Assembly (NCBI GenBank): GCA_028867675.1
Contig: JAGWGA010000003.1
Span: 26,619-90,618, forward strand
DNA from: Nitrososphaerota archaeon
GTDB lineage: Archaea; Thermoproteota; Nitrososphaeria; Nitrososphaerales; Nitrosopumilaceae
Reading direction: 5' to 3'
Length of the DNA: 64,000 nucleotides
Shown: in pieces, positions 18,389 to 27,179 of the stretch
How the letters are laid out: each line of letters starts with the position of its first letter
Position numbering within the stretch: position 1 is the stretch's first letter
Notes under the pieces: generated by a model
Databases searched by the model: none
The model's input: only the letters and a program-made list of their open reading frames with translations
What the model was told of the DNA's origin: nothing
Program-made: the position numbers and the translations under genes

Positions 18389-19393
18389 ATGACACACACC
18401 AAAACAAACCTCAAGGAAATCAAATCCGGTTTGACAAAAAAGGCAACAGCATTTGCAGTTATAGCTGTATTGTTTGTTTCCGTTTTTGCAGGCAATTTGA
18501 TGACCCTACAGGCAAGCGCAGACAATGGCACAAACACTGGTGCAAGCCCAGCAGCCAATGGTAAACAAGCTGACAGACAAACATTGCGACAAACATTGGC
18601 ACAAGATCAAACTACTTACAAACAAGCAGTTCAAGCAGCAGATCTTGCATATCGCCAAGCAGTACAAACATCACAACTTGCTCACAAGCAATCAGTCCAA
18701 GATGCAAACTCTGCATACAATACTGCAGTTCAGAGTGCTCGTCAAGCATATCAAACTGCAATAAGTGGTGGAAAAAACAATCCAACAATAATTGGACCAG
18801 CCATGGCAACAAGAGACCAGGCAATTGCAACTGCTCAGACTAACAAAATAAACGCAGTTGTTACAGCTGATACTACTTATGATAAAGCAGTATACGATGC
18901 ATGGTCAGCTCATGAGACTTCAGTCTATGGAGCTCTAGCTACAAAAGATGGCAATGATGGTACTGCACAAAGCACATACTATACAGCCATTGGAAATGCA
19001 ACACTTGCCACACGTGCAACAACAATAGGCCAAGCACATGTAACTGAAGACAATGCTATCTTGAAAGCAAGAACTGATAGAATATCTGCAGTAGAAACTG
19101 CCGACGCTGCAAAAATCAATGCAGTAGGAGCAGGTCAGACTGCATTTGTCAATTCAGAAATTACTGCCAAGACAGCACTTGACAATGGTTACACAAAGGA
19201 TGCAAAGGCCTGGAATGCAGCATACCAGACATACTGGGGTGCAGTTGCTCCACTTGAACAGACAAGAGACACTGCAATTGCTACTGCTAATGCAAATCAA
19301 GTAAGCGCAATAGGTAGTGCCGACGGAGCAAGAGATCAAGCAATTGATCAAGCACATGCAGCAATGTATGGTGCAATTTCCGCCGCCTATTGA
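18389..19393 (+). CDS. Secreted Ala/Gln-rich hendecad-repeat coiled-coil protein
   Basis: 334 residues. A hydrophobic signal segment lies at 20-42. From residue 69 to 123 the sequence runs in five 11-residue units (TLAQDQTTYKQ, AVQAADLAYRQ, AVQTSQLAHKQ, SVQDANSAYNT, AVQSARQAYQT), a hendecad pattern typical of right-handed coiled coils. Degenerate copies continue to the end (ARDQAIDQAHAAMYGAISAAY). There is no cysteine and no C-terminal anchor, so it is probably released or bound to the S-layer. Function unknown. A terminator hairpin follows. Confidence 0.8.
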   Translation: MTHTKTNLKEIKSGLTKKATAFAVIAVLFVSVFAGNLMTLQASADNGTNTGASPAANGKQADRQTLRQTLAQDQTTYKQAVQAADLAYRQAVQTSQLAHKQSVQDANSAYNTAVQSARQAYQTAISGGKNNPTIIGPAMATRDQAIATAQTNKINAVVTADTTYDKAVYDAWSAHETSVYGALATKDGNDGTAQSTYYTAIGNATLATRATTIGQAHVTEDNAILKARTDRISAVETADAAKINAVGAGQTAFVNSEITAKTALDNGYTKDAKAWNAAYQTYWGAVAPLEQTRDTAIATANANQVSAIGSADGARDQAIDQAHAAMYGAISAAY

Positions 19394-19400
19394 TACGACA

Positions 19401-19440
19401 AATTCCGTAAATAACGGAATTTCCCCTTTTTCATTTTTAT
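19401..19440 (+). terminator. Hairpin plus T-rich tract
   Basis: AATTCCGT (19401-19408) and ACGGAATT (19414-19421) form a perfect 8-bp stem with loop AAATA, followed by CCCC and a run of T. It lies 8 bp past the stop of the hendecad protein, and the convergent regulator gene ends at 19441. Confidence 0.65.
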
Positions 19441-19755
19441 TTACAAGTCTGATTTTTTATCTAAATTCTTCTTTCTTGGAAATAATGTCTCATAAGGGTC
19501 CAAGATGGTCTTACAAAATTCAATTCCTTTCTGGGTAGGCTTGTATATTGTTATGATTCTCTTTCCGATTGATTTTTCCTCACTTTTGATTAGATTAATT
19601 GATTCCAATTCATCAAGAATAGATTTGTGTTTTTTTAAATTCAGACCACAAAAACTCACAAGAGCAGTCTGGTTTAGCTCGCCATATTGAACCAGCATGA
19701 GAATTAGATCTTTAATTATGTAAATTCTATCTCGATAGGAACTTGATCCTGACAT
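19441..19755 (-). CDS. Winged-helix transcriptional regulator
   Basis: 104 residues. A helix-turn-helix core (YGELNQTALVSFCGLNLKKHKSILDELESINLI) is followed by a beta wing (IGKRIITIYKPTQKGIEFCKTI), the pattern of small archaeal ArnR/PadR-like DNA-binding proteins. No ligand domain. The target is unknown; the nearby surface-protein genes are candidates. Confidence 0.78.
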   Translation of the reverse strand: MSGSSSYRDRIYIIKDLILMLVQYGELNQTALVSFCGLNLKKHKSILDELESINLIKSEEKSIGKRIITIYKPTQKGIEFCKTILDPYETLFPRKKNLDKKSDL

Positions 19756-19833
19756 TTATTGTATCCACAGTTCCTTTGCTGTATACTGTCTAGGTGTCAA
19801 TATTCTGTGAAGCAAACTAGTCATAGCTAAAAA

Positions 19834-20217
19834 CTAATCTTCGTCTATGCCGTAATCTGAGGCAATTTTTTTATCAATCTCGTCTTTTTGTTGTTGATAT
19901 TCTTGAAATTTTTTATTCCACAATTTTAGCATCCTATGTTGTCGTATTCCAATTACCATCCATGCTATTGATACTGCTATTATAATTCCAAGCAATACAC
20001 CAAGTGCTAATCCAAATTTATACTCGCCTTGAAGAACACGAAAGAAATGTGGATGTGTAAATAAAAATATGCAAAGTCCGATTGAAAAAGGTGCTAAAAT
20101 AAATCCAGATATTGTAACTCCAAGCAGAATTTTTCTTATTGATAAAATCTTACTTATGAAACCGTCCATTACATCAAGCAAGTCAACACGAGATGGTTTG
20201 GTATTGTCTTCGCTCAT
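19834..20217 (-). CDS. Membrane protein with two helices and an acidic tail
   Basis: 127 residues. Two hydrophobic helices (ILLGVTISGFILAPFSIGLCIFLF and FGLALGVLLGIIIAVSIAWMVIG) are separated by a short loop. A charged C-terminal helix (NKKFQEYQQQKDEIDKKIA) looks like a cytoplasmic coiled coil. Function not recognised. Confidence 0.65.
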   Translation of the reverse strand: MSEDNTKPSRVDLLDVMDGFISKILSIRKILLGVTISGFILAPFSIGLCIFLFTHPHFFRVLQGEYKFGLALGVLLGIIIAVSIAWMVIGIRQHRMLKLWNKKFQEYQQQKDEIDKKIASDYGIDED

Positions 20218-20352
20218 GTAAATTTAGATAAAACAAGTTAGATTTACACATATTGGCTGTAATTTACTTGTATGTGGAATCAAAAATAATTGAATTTCAA
20301 AAATATCATAGCTGAGTAATTCTTAAGTACAAAAAAGATATTGGACGTGATC

Positions 20353-20898
20353 ATGTCATATGATGGATTAATAGACAAACTCTTATTGTCTATTATCTTT
20401 CTTAGTTTTTCAGGAATAGTATTTTCATCTTCGTATCATGCTGACTCTGAATTAAAATTCAATGCGTTTGCACAAACTGATCCATCTACAGACCCAGGAG
20501 CAAGTCCAATTCCAGATGATAATTCCACTAGCGATATGCTAGGAGATAATTCTACAGATACAGCAAATCCTGGCAGTATGGATACAACAAGTTCTGATAA
20601 TTCCACTAGTGTACCTGATGTGAGCAGCACTGATCCTAGCGAAAATGATACCATGTCTACAAGTGACATGTCAGGTCAACAAGAAACTCTCTATCCCAGT
20701 ACAAATGATGCCATGTCATCCAATATGGCTATGAATCAACATGGTGTACTTCCACCATTACAGCAACTAAAATCAGGAGTCTTGGCAAAAGATGTACAAT
20801 GCACACAGGGTTTCACACTGATTCTAAAAATTGAAGATGGCTCACCTGCTTGTGTAGATACTCAAGTTTCACAAATACTGACTCAACGTGGTTGGTAA
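20353..20898 (+). CDS. Secreted low-complexity Asp/Ser/Thr-rich protein
   Basis: 181 residues from ATG 20353; a TTG four codons earlier is also in frame. A signal peptide (LLSIIFLSFSGIVFSSSYH) precedes KFNAFAQ and a disordered region with repeated PDDNSTS/GDNSTD sites. The C-terminal 60 residues form a compact domain with two cysteines (KDVQCTQGFTLILKIEDGSPACVDTQ), recalling small domains found at the ends of thaumarchaeal secreted proteins. Paralogous at its N terminus to the protein at 17720-18211, but it lacks the PEFG anchor. Confidence 0.72.
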   Translation: MSYDGLIDKLLLSIIFLSFSGIVFSSSYHADSELKFNAFAQTDPSTDPGASPIPDDNSTSDMLGDNSTDTANPGSMDTTSSDNSTSVPDVSSTDPSENDTMSTSDMSGQQETLYPSTNDAMSSNMAMNQHGVLPPLQQLKSGVLAKDVQCTQGFTLILKIEDGSPACVDTQVSQILTQRGW

Positions 20899-20924
20899 GA
20901 GTAAAATTTTATCAAAATTATAAT

Positions 20925-21245
20925 TTAAGAAAACTCGATAATTGTCTCAGGTGTGGAATTTAAGACAACTCGGATTGAATTTATCTTACTTTGATACATG
21001 AAGAATTTTTTGCCAGACTCGTTTGTATCTCCTGAGATGCGCAAAAACCCCACTTTGTGAAGCCTACGAACCCACCTGTACACCTGAGTTAATGCAATAT
21101 CTGATGTTTGAGATATTTGCCAAGCCGACTTTGGGCAATCACATGTTTGCCTGAGTATCTTCATTGCTTGATCGTTTGACATTATTCTTAAAATTTCATC
21201 AACTGCATCGTCTTGAACAATTCTACCTTGTTGCAGTATCTGCAC
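20925..21245 (-). CDS. ArsR-like winged-helix regulator
   Basis: 106 residues. The DNA-binding part is ILRIMSNDQAMKILRQTCDCPKSAWQISQTSDIALTQVYRWVRRLHKVGFLRISG, an ArsR-type winged helix. The pair CDC in the first helix-turn could sense metals or redox state, but there is no full metal site. The basic-hydrophobic wing ends at residue 106. Target unknown. Confidence 0.75.
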   Translation of the reverse strand: MQILQQGRIVQDDAVDEILRIMSNDQAMKILRQTCDCPKSAWQISQTSDIALTQVYRWVRRLHKVGFLRISGDTNESGKKFFMYQSKINSIRVVLNSTPETIIEFS

Positions 21246-21313
21246 ACATATAGGAAATATCCAAGAAATATAACAAGAGTGATTATATTGTATTTGATTG
21301 CAAGCGTTTGCAA

Positions 21314-21856
21314 TTATTCAGAAAATTTGAATGACATCATGCCTGCATTATATTCAAAATCAGCTTTTTTCTCTAGAACTTCTCTGAAAATTAATTCTAG
21401 TACTGTGGTATGATAGATGGACCAATTCTCACCAAGGTCATGTTTTATGATAAACGTATGGACATTGTTCTTGATGTTATGGTTTATCTCAATTGATGAT
21501 GCACGCATTCTTGCTTCAAACCACGAGATAAACGAATCAAGACTGATATCGCCTTGCATAAATAATGCAGTATCTCGAACTACGTTTTTGCCAATGCGCT
21601 TTGCCATATCTATAACCTGATCTTTTGTCATCTTTCCAAAGAGTTCAACTATGATAGGTTTTGCAATGGGTACCATTCCAACTTTGGCTTCAAACATGTC
21701 CCATTCTACATATCTTTTGAATATGTGGTTGACAAATGTATTCAGACTGGTTTCTCTATGCTCTGACTCGGAACGAAGTTTGCTCAAGATATCTTCATCG
21801 ATTCTAAATGTCATAGTTGATGTTTTCTTTGTACTTAGAACCATTGTCTTCCCCAC
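21314..21856 (-). CDS. Ribbon-helix-helix-type regulator, paralogue 2 of 3
   Basis: 180 residues with the plan of the gene at 16955: MTFRIDEDILSKLRSESEHRETSLNTFVNHIFKRYVEWDMFEAKVGMVPIAKPI, then VHTFIIKHDLGENWSIYHTTVLELIF at the C terminus. The N-terminal beta strand and two helices fit a ribbon-helix-helix dimer. It is closest to the copy at 33568 in the C-terminal segment. It is divergent from the roadblock-like gene at 21959. Confidence 0.75.
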   Translation of the reverse strand: MGKTMVLSTKKTSTMTFRIDEDILSKLRSESEHRETSLNTFVNHIFKRYVEWDMFEAKVGMVPIAKPIIVELFGKMTKDQVIDMAKRIGKNVVRDTALFMQGDISLDSFISWFEARMRASSIEINHNIKNNVHTFIIKHDLGENWSIYHTTVLELIFREVLEKKADFEYNAGMMSFKFSE

Positions 21857-21958
21857 TATCTCTTTGAATATAATTTGTTTTATTTTCCAAATTTTGCTAT
21901 GAGGATGATCTGCTTTTTATGCATTAAGACCATATCTATCCCATTGAGTGTCCAAGAT

Positions 21959-22291
21959 ATGCTAGATTCTGTAATGAAGTCAGATGATCGCATAAGATAT
22001 GCAACAGTTTGTGACCTGGAGGGATCAGTGCTTGGAACAAAAATTCGTGAAGGTATCCAACCCTTGTTGTCCGAAGAAGAACACAAGGAGGCACTAGTCT
22101 ATGCAATCAATGCGATGAAGATTCGTGAGAAGTTGAGTGCAAAGTTGGGAAAAAATCAGTACGTGTTGGCCGTATATGAAAATCTCTGTAGGATGACAAT
22201 GCCTATTGGAAACAAGTACATGCTCTTGCTAACATGGGGACCTGATACACCATTAGACATATTAAAAAATATTAGAAATGCACTAAAGTAA
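21959..22291 (+). CDS. Roadblock-like small protein, paralogue 1 of 2
   Basis: 110 residues from ATG 21959 (MLDSVMKSDDRIRYATVCDLEG). The frame is open further back, but alignment with the gene at 49827 supports this start. Shared features are RIRYATV/HIRYATI, REGIQP/REGVEP, YVLAVYENLCRMTMP and LLLTWGPD. The alternating strands and helices resemble roadblock/LC7 or profilin-like folds, which act as small-GTPase partners; this is inference. Function unknown. Confidence 0.65.
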   Translation: MLDSVMKSDDRIRYATVCDLEGSVLGTKIREGIQPLLSEEEHKEALVYAINAMKIREKLSAKLGKNQYVLAVYENLCRMTMPIGNKYMLLLTWGPDTPLDILKNIRNALK

Positions 22292-22376
22292 ACTCTCCAC
22301 AATCTTTGAAAAAGACTTTACACTAAATGATAATTGTAAAGTATTTTTCATTTTTGGAAATGATTTCAGAATGATA

Positions 22377-23003
22377 CTAGTGGATCTTGTGCCCTGTTTT
22401 GCGGTTGTGCTCTTTTGCCTGCTTGCTGTTAAGCAAGACTATTTCGCACTGCTTGCAGACTATCTCTCCAGTAAGAAAATATTTTGGGTTTCCCATGTCA
22501 AATGGAAAATATTCGTAGGCAGTATCTACCTCTCCTAACAATCTGTTTCTTAGATTTCCCATTGTCTCTAAGAAATTTCCCCAGCGTTTTGCATTTACCA
22601 TTTCATGCAACTTTGATATGATTATTTTTCCTTCAAATATTTGAAAGTCTGATATGTGTTTTTCAATCCAGTATGGCGTTGTATAATATATGATATCATT
22701 TTCTTTTAGGTCATATCTCATAGTTCCAACAATAAACACCTGGCATGATGGCTTTTCCATAGTTCCAGTTGGAAATACATTTTCTATTGAAGAGAGAAGC
22801 TCATACTCCCAATATGGCAACCAAAAGGTTCCCTTGTCATCAAACCTTTTTAGTTCATACAGATAAACTCCATACTTGCCACATCCTCCTCCATGTTGTA
22901 CCTCAGAGCCTTTGGGTCTTGAAATTCCATGTAATTTTTCAGTAGAAACTATTGTATTTTGTACCTCTTTGTAAAAAGAGACAACATCCAATTGTTTTTT
23001 CAA
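22377..23003 (-). CDS. Hypothetical protein with C-terminal C2H2-like zinc finger
   Basis: 208 residues starting at TTG. The body is an alpha/beta domain (FYKEVQNTIVSTEKLHGI, YGVYLYELKRFDDKGTFWLPYWEYELL) of unknown family. The last 30 residues hold CKQCEIVLLNSKQAKEHNRKTGHK, a C-x2-C...H-x5-H finger. A perfect palindrome lies 25 bp upstream of the start. Nucleic-acid binding is plausible but not shown. Confidence 0.65.
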   Translation of the reverse strand: MKKQLDVVSFYKEVQNTIVSTEKLHGISRPKGSEVQHGGGCGKYGVYLYELKRFDDKGTFWLPYWEYELLSSIENVFPTGTMEKPSCQVFIVGTMRYDLKENDIIYYTTPYWIEKHISDFQIFEGKIIISKLHEMVNAKRWGNFLETMGNLRNRLLGEVDTAYEYFPFDMGNPKYFLTGEIVCKQCEIVLLNSKQAKEHNRKTGHKIH

Positions 23004-23027
23004 TACTGTATTTCATTATGGTATAAT

Positions 23028-23045
23028 TGTAGATAAAGATCTACA
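23028..23045. promoter_or_regulatory. Palindrome TGTAGAT-AAAG-ATCTACA
   Basis: A perfect 7-4-7 inverted repeat directly upstream of the promoter region of the zinc-finger gene at 22377-23003. It has the same arm and spacer lengths as the palindrome at 44549. Likely an operator for a homodimer. Confidence 0.4.
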
Positions 23046-23139
23046 CTGTATGATTCAGTTAACACTGTCAATCTGAATTTTTTGCATTTAATCAAGTTCT
23101 CTAAAAGATTATTATTTTTTTCAATTGCGAATAATTATC

Positions 23140-23748
23140 TCATCCAATTTTGTCAAATTTCTGAAGGCTCTTCCAGAGATACCATGTTACAATAGTTCTG
23201 TATGGTCTCTAACGCTCACCAATCTTTTCAACTTCCTTTGGTTTTGGAATCTCTTTCAAAGAAAACGCTCTCTGAACTCCTTTTCTTAATCCAAGATCAT
23301 CTGCAGGAAAAACATCTTGTCTTCCAAGTGAAAAAATAAGAAACATCTCAGCAGTCCATCTTCCAATTCCTTTCACTTGTGTTAGTTGTACAATAACATC
23401 TTCATCATTCATCTTTGCAAGTGATTTCATGTCTAGCCGTCCTTCTTCTACATGTCTTGCCAAATCTTTTAGATAATCAATTTTCATTCCAGACAGACCA
23501 ACTTGACGCAGTTTTGTTTTTCTTGTAGAGAGAATCTCTGACGCAGTTGGAAATTTTGGATACAATCCCTTGAATCTCTTAAAAATTGCCTCTGCCGCAC
23601 CAGTTGCAAGCTGTTGAGATATTATGGATTCTACTAGAACAGAAAAATGATGACTTTTTTTCTTTAAGGAATAATCGCCTACTGTATCTATTATATCCGT
23701 CAATACAGGGTCTTTACGAAGAAAATCTACTGGATCCTTGACTGTCAT
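23140..23748 (-). pseudogene. DNA-3-methyladenine glycosylase (AlkA-type) interrupted by an in-frame TAG
   Basis: HhH-GPD base-excision glycosylase. Residues 1-179 carry HHFSVLVESIISQQLATGAA, the helix-hairpin-helix VKGIGRWTAEMFLIF and the catalytic-aspartate segment DVFPADDLG. The frame then meets TAG (23209-23211), but continues in phase with RPYRTIVTWYLWKSLQKF to TGA at 23140. This is the family's conserved C-terminal (W)RPYRxxAxWYLW helix, and the stop sits exactly where tryptophan TGG is expected. A single base change or sequencing error explains it. Last gene of the thpR operon, 2 bp after the CDF gene. Confidence 0.85.
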
Positions 23749-23750
23749 CT

Positions 23751-25109
23751 CTAGCTTGGCTCTGGATGTATGGTAACTATGGCATTTTTTATCTGATTTT
23801 TAATCTTGGTTTCAATCTCTGAGACAATATCGTGAACCTCTTCTATACTAAGATCTTTCTCAAATGAACAGTCAATGTCTACTTTGAATATGTCCTGCAA
23901 GTGTAATGTTATGACTCTGCCAACTTTTTTCACCTTTGGATATTCTTTTATAATTTTTGTAACTTGCTCTTCAATTGTTATATCCTCTACTGGAATGCTG
24001 TCTGGAATTGAGATGTATGGCTCTAGATGTATTGTAATATGATTTACATTTGTAACAGATTTTTTTATTTGAGATTCAATCTCATCTGATACACGGTGTG
24101 CATCTTCAAGTGACATGTTTCTATCAACCATGACATGCAAGCTGATAAAGACACCATTTTCTGCATTAAAGGAGCTTACATTGTGTATCCCTTTAACACC
24201 TGGTACTAGGTTTGCAACATTGTTTATGATGTAATCAGAAGGTACATCCTTCCAAGTTGGCTTGAAATTAACAGTTACATTGGAATTTGCAATAGAATTT
24301 TTGATATTTTTTTCCACATTTGCAGAAATCTTGTGAGCCTCTTCAAAGCTTGATGCTGCACTCAATGTAATAGTAATTTCTGTAAATATGTCACTGCCAG
24401 ATCTTCTAATCAGAACAGATTCTGTCTTCATCACTCCTGGTGTGTTGGATACAATATCCTGAACTCTTTTTACCATGTTTGCAGGAACTGCATCAGTTAG
24501 TTCTAGTCCGCTCTTGTGAATTAGCTTCAAGCTTAGTGCAAAAAGTAAACCTCCAAGAATTAATGCTGCGATATAATCTCCCTGGTAGAATCCTAGTGTG
24601 ACAAATACAATTCCTACCAAAGCAACTGAGGTGGCACCCATATCCATGAATGCGTGATACAAGTCTACTCGAAGGGTCGAGCCCTCTGTTTTCTTCAATG
24701 CCCTCTCTAAAATTACAATTCTAAAGAAGATGGAACCTAAGGTATAGACTGCTGCTATTATAGCCAAAACTCCAGGCAAAACCTCTGGTTTTGGCTCCTG
24801 GAATCTTGAAATTGACTCGTAAATGAAAAATGATGAAATTAATAAAATGATGATTCCTGCGATAAAGCTGCCTAACGTCTCAATTTTACCATGACCATAG
24901 GTGTGTTCCTTATCAGCTGGCTTTGAAGACCACTTTGCTGCTATAAGCAGTATGGCAGTTACAATAGAATCTAAAATTGCATGAACACTGTCTGTGACAA
25001 GAGCAAGACTGTTTGAAGTAACTCCAATCAAAAATTCTACTGCAAAAGCAGAAAGTATAACGGCTAGCGATATCTTTAATGCATTTGTTTTAATGTTTTG
25101 CAGGCTCAA
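23751..25109 (-). CDS. Cation diffusion facilitator transporter with three C-terminal dimer domains
   Basis: 452 residues, longer than the usual 300. Six membrane helices fill residues 1-205, with the metal-site HxxxD pairs LVTDSVHAILDS and LYHAFMDMGA (helices II and V). Three copies of the cytoplasmic ferredoxin-like dimerisation domain follow; each has a helix of the SxEExH type (SFEEAHKISANVEKNIK, SLEDAHRVSDEIESQIK, SIEEVHDIVSEIETKIK). Exports divalent metals such as zinc or manganese. Overlaps the kinase gene upstream by 4 bp (ATGA). Confidence 0.92.
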   Translation of the reverse strand: MSLQNIKTNALKISLAVILSAFAVEFLIGVTSNSLALVTDSVHAILDSIVTAILLIAAKWSSKPADKEHTYGHGKIETLGSFIAGIIILLISSFFIYESISRFQEPKPEVLPGVLAIIAAVYTLGSIFFRIVILERALKKTEGSTLRVDLYHAFMDMGATSVALVGIVFVTLGFYQGDYIAALILGGLLFALSLKLIHKSGLELTDAVPANMVKRVQDIVSNTPGVMKTESVLIRRSGSDIFTEITITLSAASSFEEAHKISANVEKNIKNSIANSNVTVNFKPTWKDVPSDYIINNVANLVPGVKGIHNVSSFNAENGVFISLHVMVDRNMSLEDAHRVSDEIESQIKKSVTNVNHITIHLEPYISIPDSIPVEDITIEEQVTKIIKEYPKVKKVGRVITLHLQDIFKVDIDCSFEKDLSIEEVHDIVSEIETKIKNQIKNAIVTIHPEPS

Positions 25110-25873
25110 GATTTTTCCAACCCCAACATTTTCAATATCTCGTCAAAGTTTTCCCTTGACTGATCATGCTTGTATTTTTTTAATGGACCAAACATTTTTT
25201 TCTTGTTTGGTACTTTGATTATTTTTTTAACCGTATTTGAAAGAACAGATCCAATGAATATTGATTGTGTAGCTGATGTAACATTTGAAGTTCTTCTGTT
25301 TGTACTTCCACTCTCAAAGTCTATTATACACGGAGATTTTCCAACAATGACATGTTTATGAATATAGGATAACTCTCCATGATCAAGATGAATTGTATCT
25401 AATTTATGACAGTCTTCTAGAACTTGTCTTACTATACTCTTGAGCTTGGCTGCACTACCTTTGCCCTTTAATTCTTCTACCCAATCAGTTATTTTTTTAC
25501 CATCTAGATATTCCATTATCAGAAAATTCTTGCTGCTGTCAATCACCTTTGGACCTACATTTACTTTGTTTGCAAGTTGTAGTAGTTTTGCCTCACTTTT
25601 CATCTCTGACCTGCTAGAATCAATTCTGCGGATCTTTAATGCTACATCTTTTTTACGTAACTTTGCTATAACTACAACTCCCACGTAGCCTTTTCCTAAT
25701 ACGTGGATGTTACTTAGTATAGTCTCCCCTTCAAATTTTACGCCTGTAATCCCAAGTTTTTTTAGCTCAGCGTATCTCTTTGTTAATTCAGATTTAGTAG
25801 CCTTTGGATATCCTAGGATGAGAGAATGAGGTTCCTTGACAAGTTTACTTGTTGGCACTAAAGATGAGTTCAT
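25106..25873 (-). CDS. Predicted Ser/Thr protein kinase (COG2112-like)
   Basis: 255 residues. The nucleotide loop is VLGKGYVGVVVIAKL (about 58-72), with the ATP lysine in VALKIRR. The catalytic loop has the unusual form HLDHGELSYIHKHVIVG and the metal motif is IIDFESGS, as in the archaeal COG2112/RIO-like kinases. The N-terminal 50 residues form a small helical extension. It overlaps the cca gene by 29 bp, which implies coupled translation. Substrate unknown. Confidence 0.88.
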   Translation of the reverse strand: MNSSLVPTSKLVKEPHSLILGYPKATKSELTKRYAELKKLGITGVKFEGETILSNIHVLGKGYVGVVVIAKLRKKDVALKIRRIDSSRSEMKSEAKLLQLANKVNVGPKVIDSSKNFLIMEYLDGKKITDWVEELKGKGSAAKLKSIVRQVLEDCHKLDTIHLDHGELSYIHKHVIVGKSPCIIDFESGSTNRRTSNVTSATQSIFIGSVLSNTVKKIIKVPNKKKMFGPLKKYKHDQSRENFDEILKMLGLEKS

Positions 25874-27179
25874 CGGTAGAGGTTAACTCTGCCAGAGCCT
25901 TTTTAATGGATTTGCTTGTCACCTGTGAGCCTTGTATTACCTTGAAGTTGCGTTTCATGTCTGGAATAATACCGCTTGGGATGCCAGCCTCTGAGAGATT
26001 TTTCTTCAATAATGACTGTAAGAATTTTTTTGCATCAGAAAATTCTCTTTCTTGTAACGACAAGATTCTTCCTTCATCGTCAACCCATGTTATTTTATTC
26101 TTTGAGTTTTGTAAAATAAAACTCTCTGATTCTTGTTTTCTAAATACATCTGGGCCATTTTTTAGCATAGAGTTTTCTATACTTGGTGATTTTAATAAAA
26201 ATAGCATCGCACCTTCACATGCTTCTTCATCTACTATGCCGCTCTTTCTTAATACTGAAAATCCACCAAGTTCTAATTGTCCTGCAAGTGCTGTAGCTCC
26301 CCTTTTTACTTGGCCCCATATCGTATCTGGACTTCTCCACTTGTAATCAAATTTTACCACAATGACATTTTTTAGATTATTTTTGTTTGATAGGGATTTT
26401 TTTCCATTGAAAAATACTAGAGATGGTTTTTTTAGAAAAGTTCTTGCAGCAAGTATGAATTTTCCCAAGTTTTGTGTAGAAATTGCAGTACCAAGATTTC
26501 TGTTACCGTCAATTGGATCTATCAGTACTAACGCAGACTCGAATTTCTTTGTAGGGCTTCCTATAATTTGTCCACGAGTAAAACTTGCAGCAGCTTCTAA
26601 AACTTTGAGAAATGTTCCGTAATTGTAAATTAAAACTTCAGCGACATATCCGCCAAATCCTTCCATTGCAATCTCTGCACCATAGATGTTTGCCCCTCCA
26701 AGAAACTTTTTGAGCAGTCTTACTTCGTTTTTCTTTTCTGCATCTAGCTTCTCAAGAATGAATCTAGTATGAAATGATGATCTATCGGCCGAGCTCTTCC
26801 ACTGCCCTATTTCAACATCGTAACAAGGAACAACATTTACTTTGGTACCTTCTGCCTCTGCCTCAACGTAAGGGTGCTCTGAATATCTAACGTAAGGTTT
26901 GAATTTCTTCATGGAAGCAAAGCCAATCTTTCTTCCAATCTCTTCAAATTGCTTTACATCAATCTCTTTTTTTATCTTGACAAAAATATCAAGGTCCAAC
27001 TTGCCCTTAAGCCAAGTTCCCTTTGCATAAGAGCCTCCAAGCTCAACTGAAACAATCTCTGAATATTTTGCAGCTTCCTTCTCTACTAGATTTAGTAAAT
27101 TATTTGCAAGTGTACGAATCTTATCTTCTTCTTGTTTTGTAGGAATTGTAATCTTCCTTGCTTGTTCTAATACTTTCAT
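25845..27179 (-). CDS. cca: Archaeal (class I) CCA-adding tRNA nucleotidyltransferase
   Basis: Adds or repairs the 3' CCA of tRNA without a nucleic-acid template. 444 residues. The polymerase-beta-type head has GGSYAKGTWLKGKLDLDIFVKI (about 48-69), with the two catalytic aspartates in DLDIF and a third carboxylate in TKVNVVPCYDVE. The body and tail domains follow (IDGNRNLGTAIS, KVFNGKKS-type region). It overlaps thpR (4 bp) and the kinase (29 bp). Confidence 0.95.
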   Translation of the reverse strand: MKVLEQARKITIPTKQEEDKIRTLANNLLNLVEKEAAKYSEIVSVELGGSYAKGTWLKGKLDLDIFVKIKKEIDVKQFEEIGRKIGFASMKKFKPYVRYSEHPYVEAEAEGTKVNVVPCYDVEIGQWKSSADRSSFHTRFILEKLDAEKKNEVRLLKKFLGGANIYGAEIAMEGFGGYVAEVLIYNYGTFLKVLEAAASFTRGQIIGSPTKKFESALVLIDPIDGNRNLGTAISTQNLGKFILAARTFLKKPSLVFFNGKKSLSNKNNLKNVIVVKFDYKWRSPDTIWGQVKRGATALAGQLELGGFSVLRKSGIVDEEACEGAMLFLLKSPSIENSMLKNGPDVFRKQESESFILQNSKNKITWVDDEGRILSLQEREFSDAKKFLQSLLKKNLSEAGIPSGIIPDMKRNFKVIQGSQVTSKSIKKALAELTSTDELIFSANK

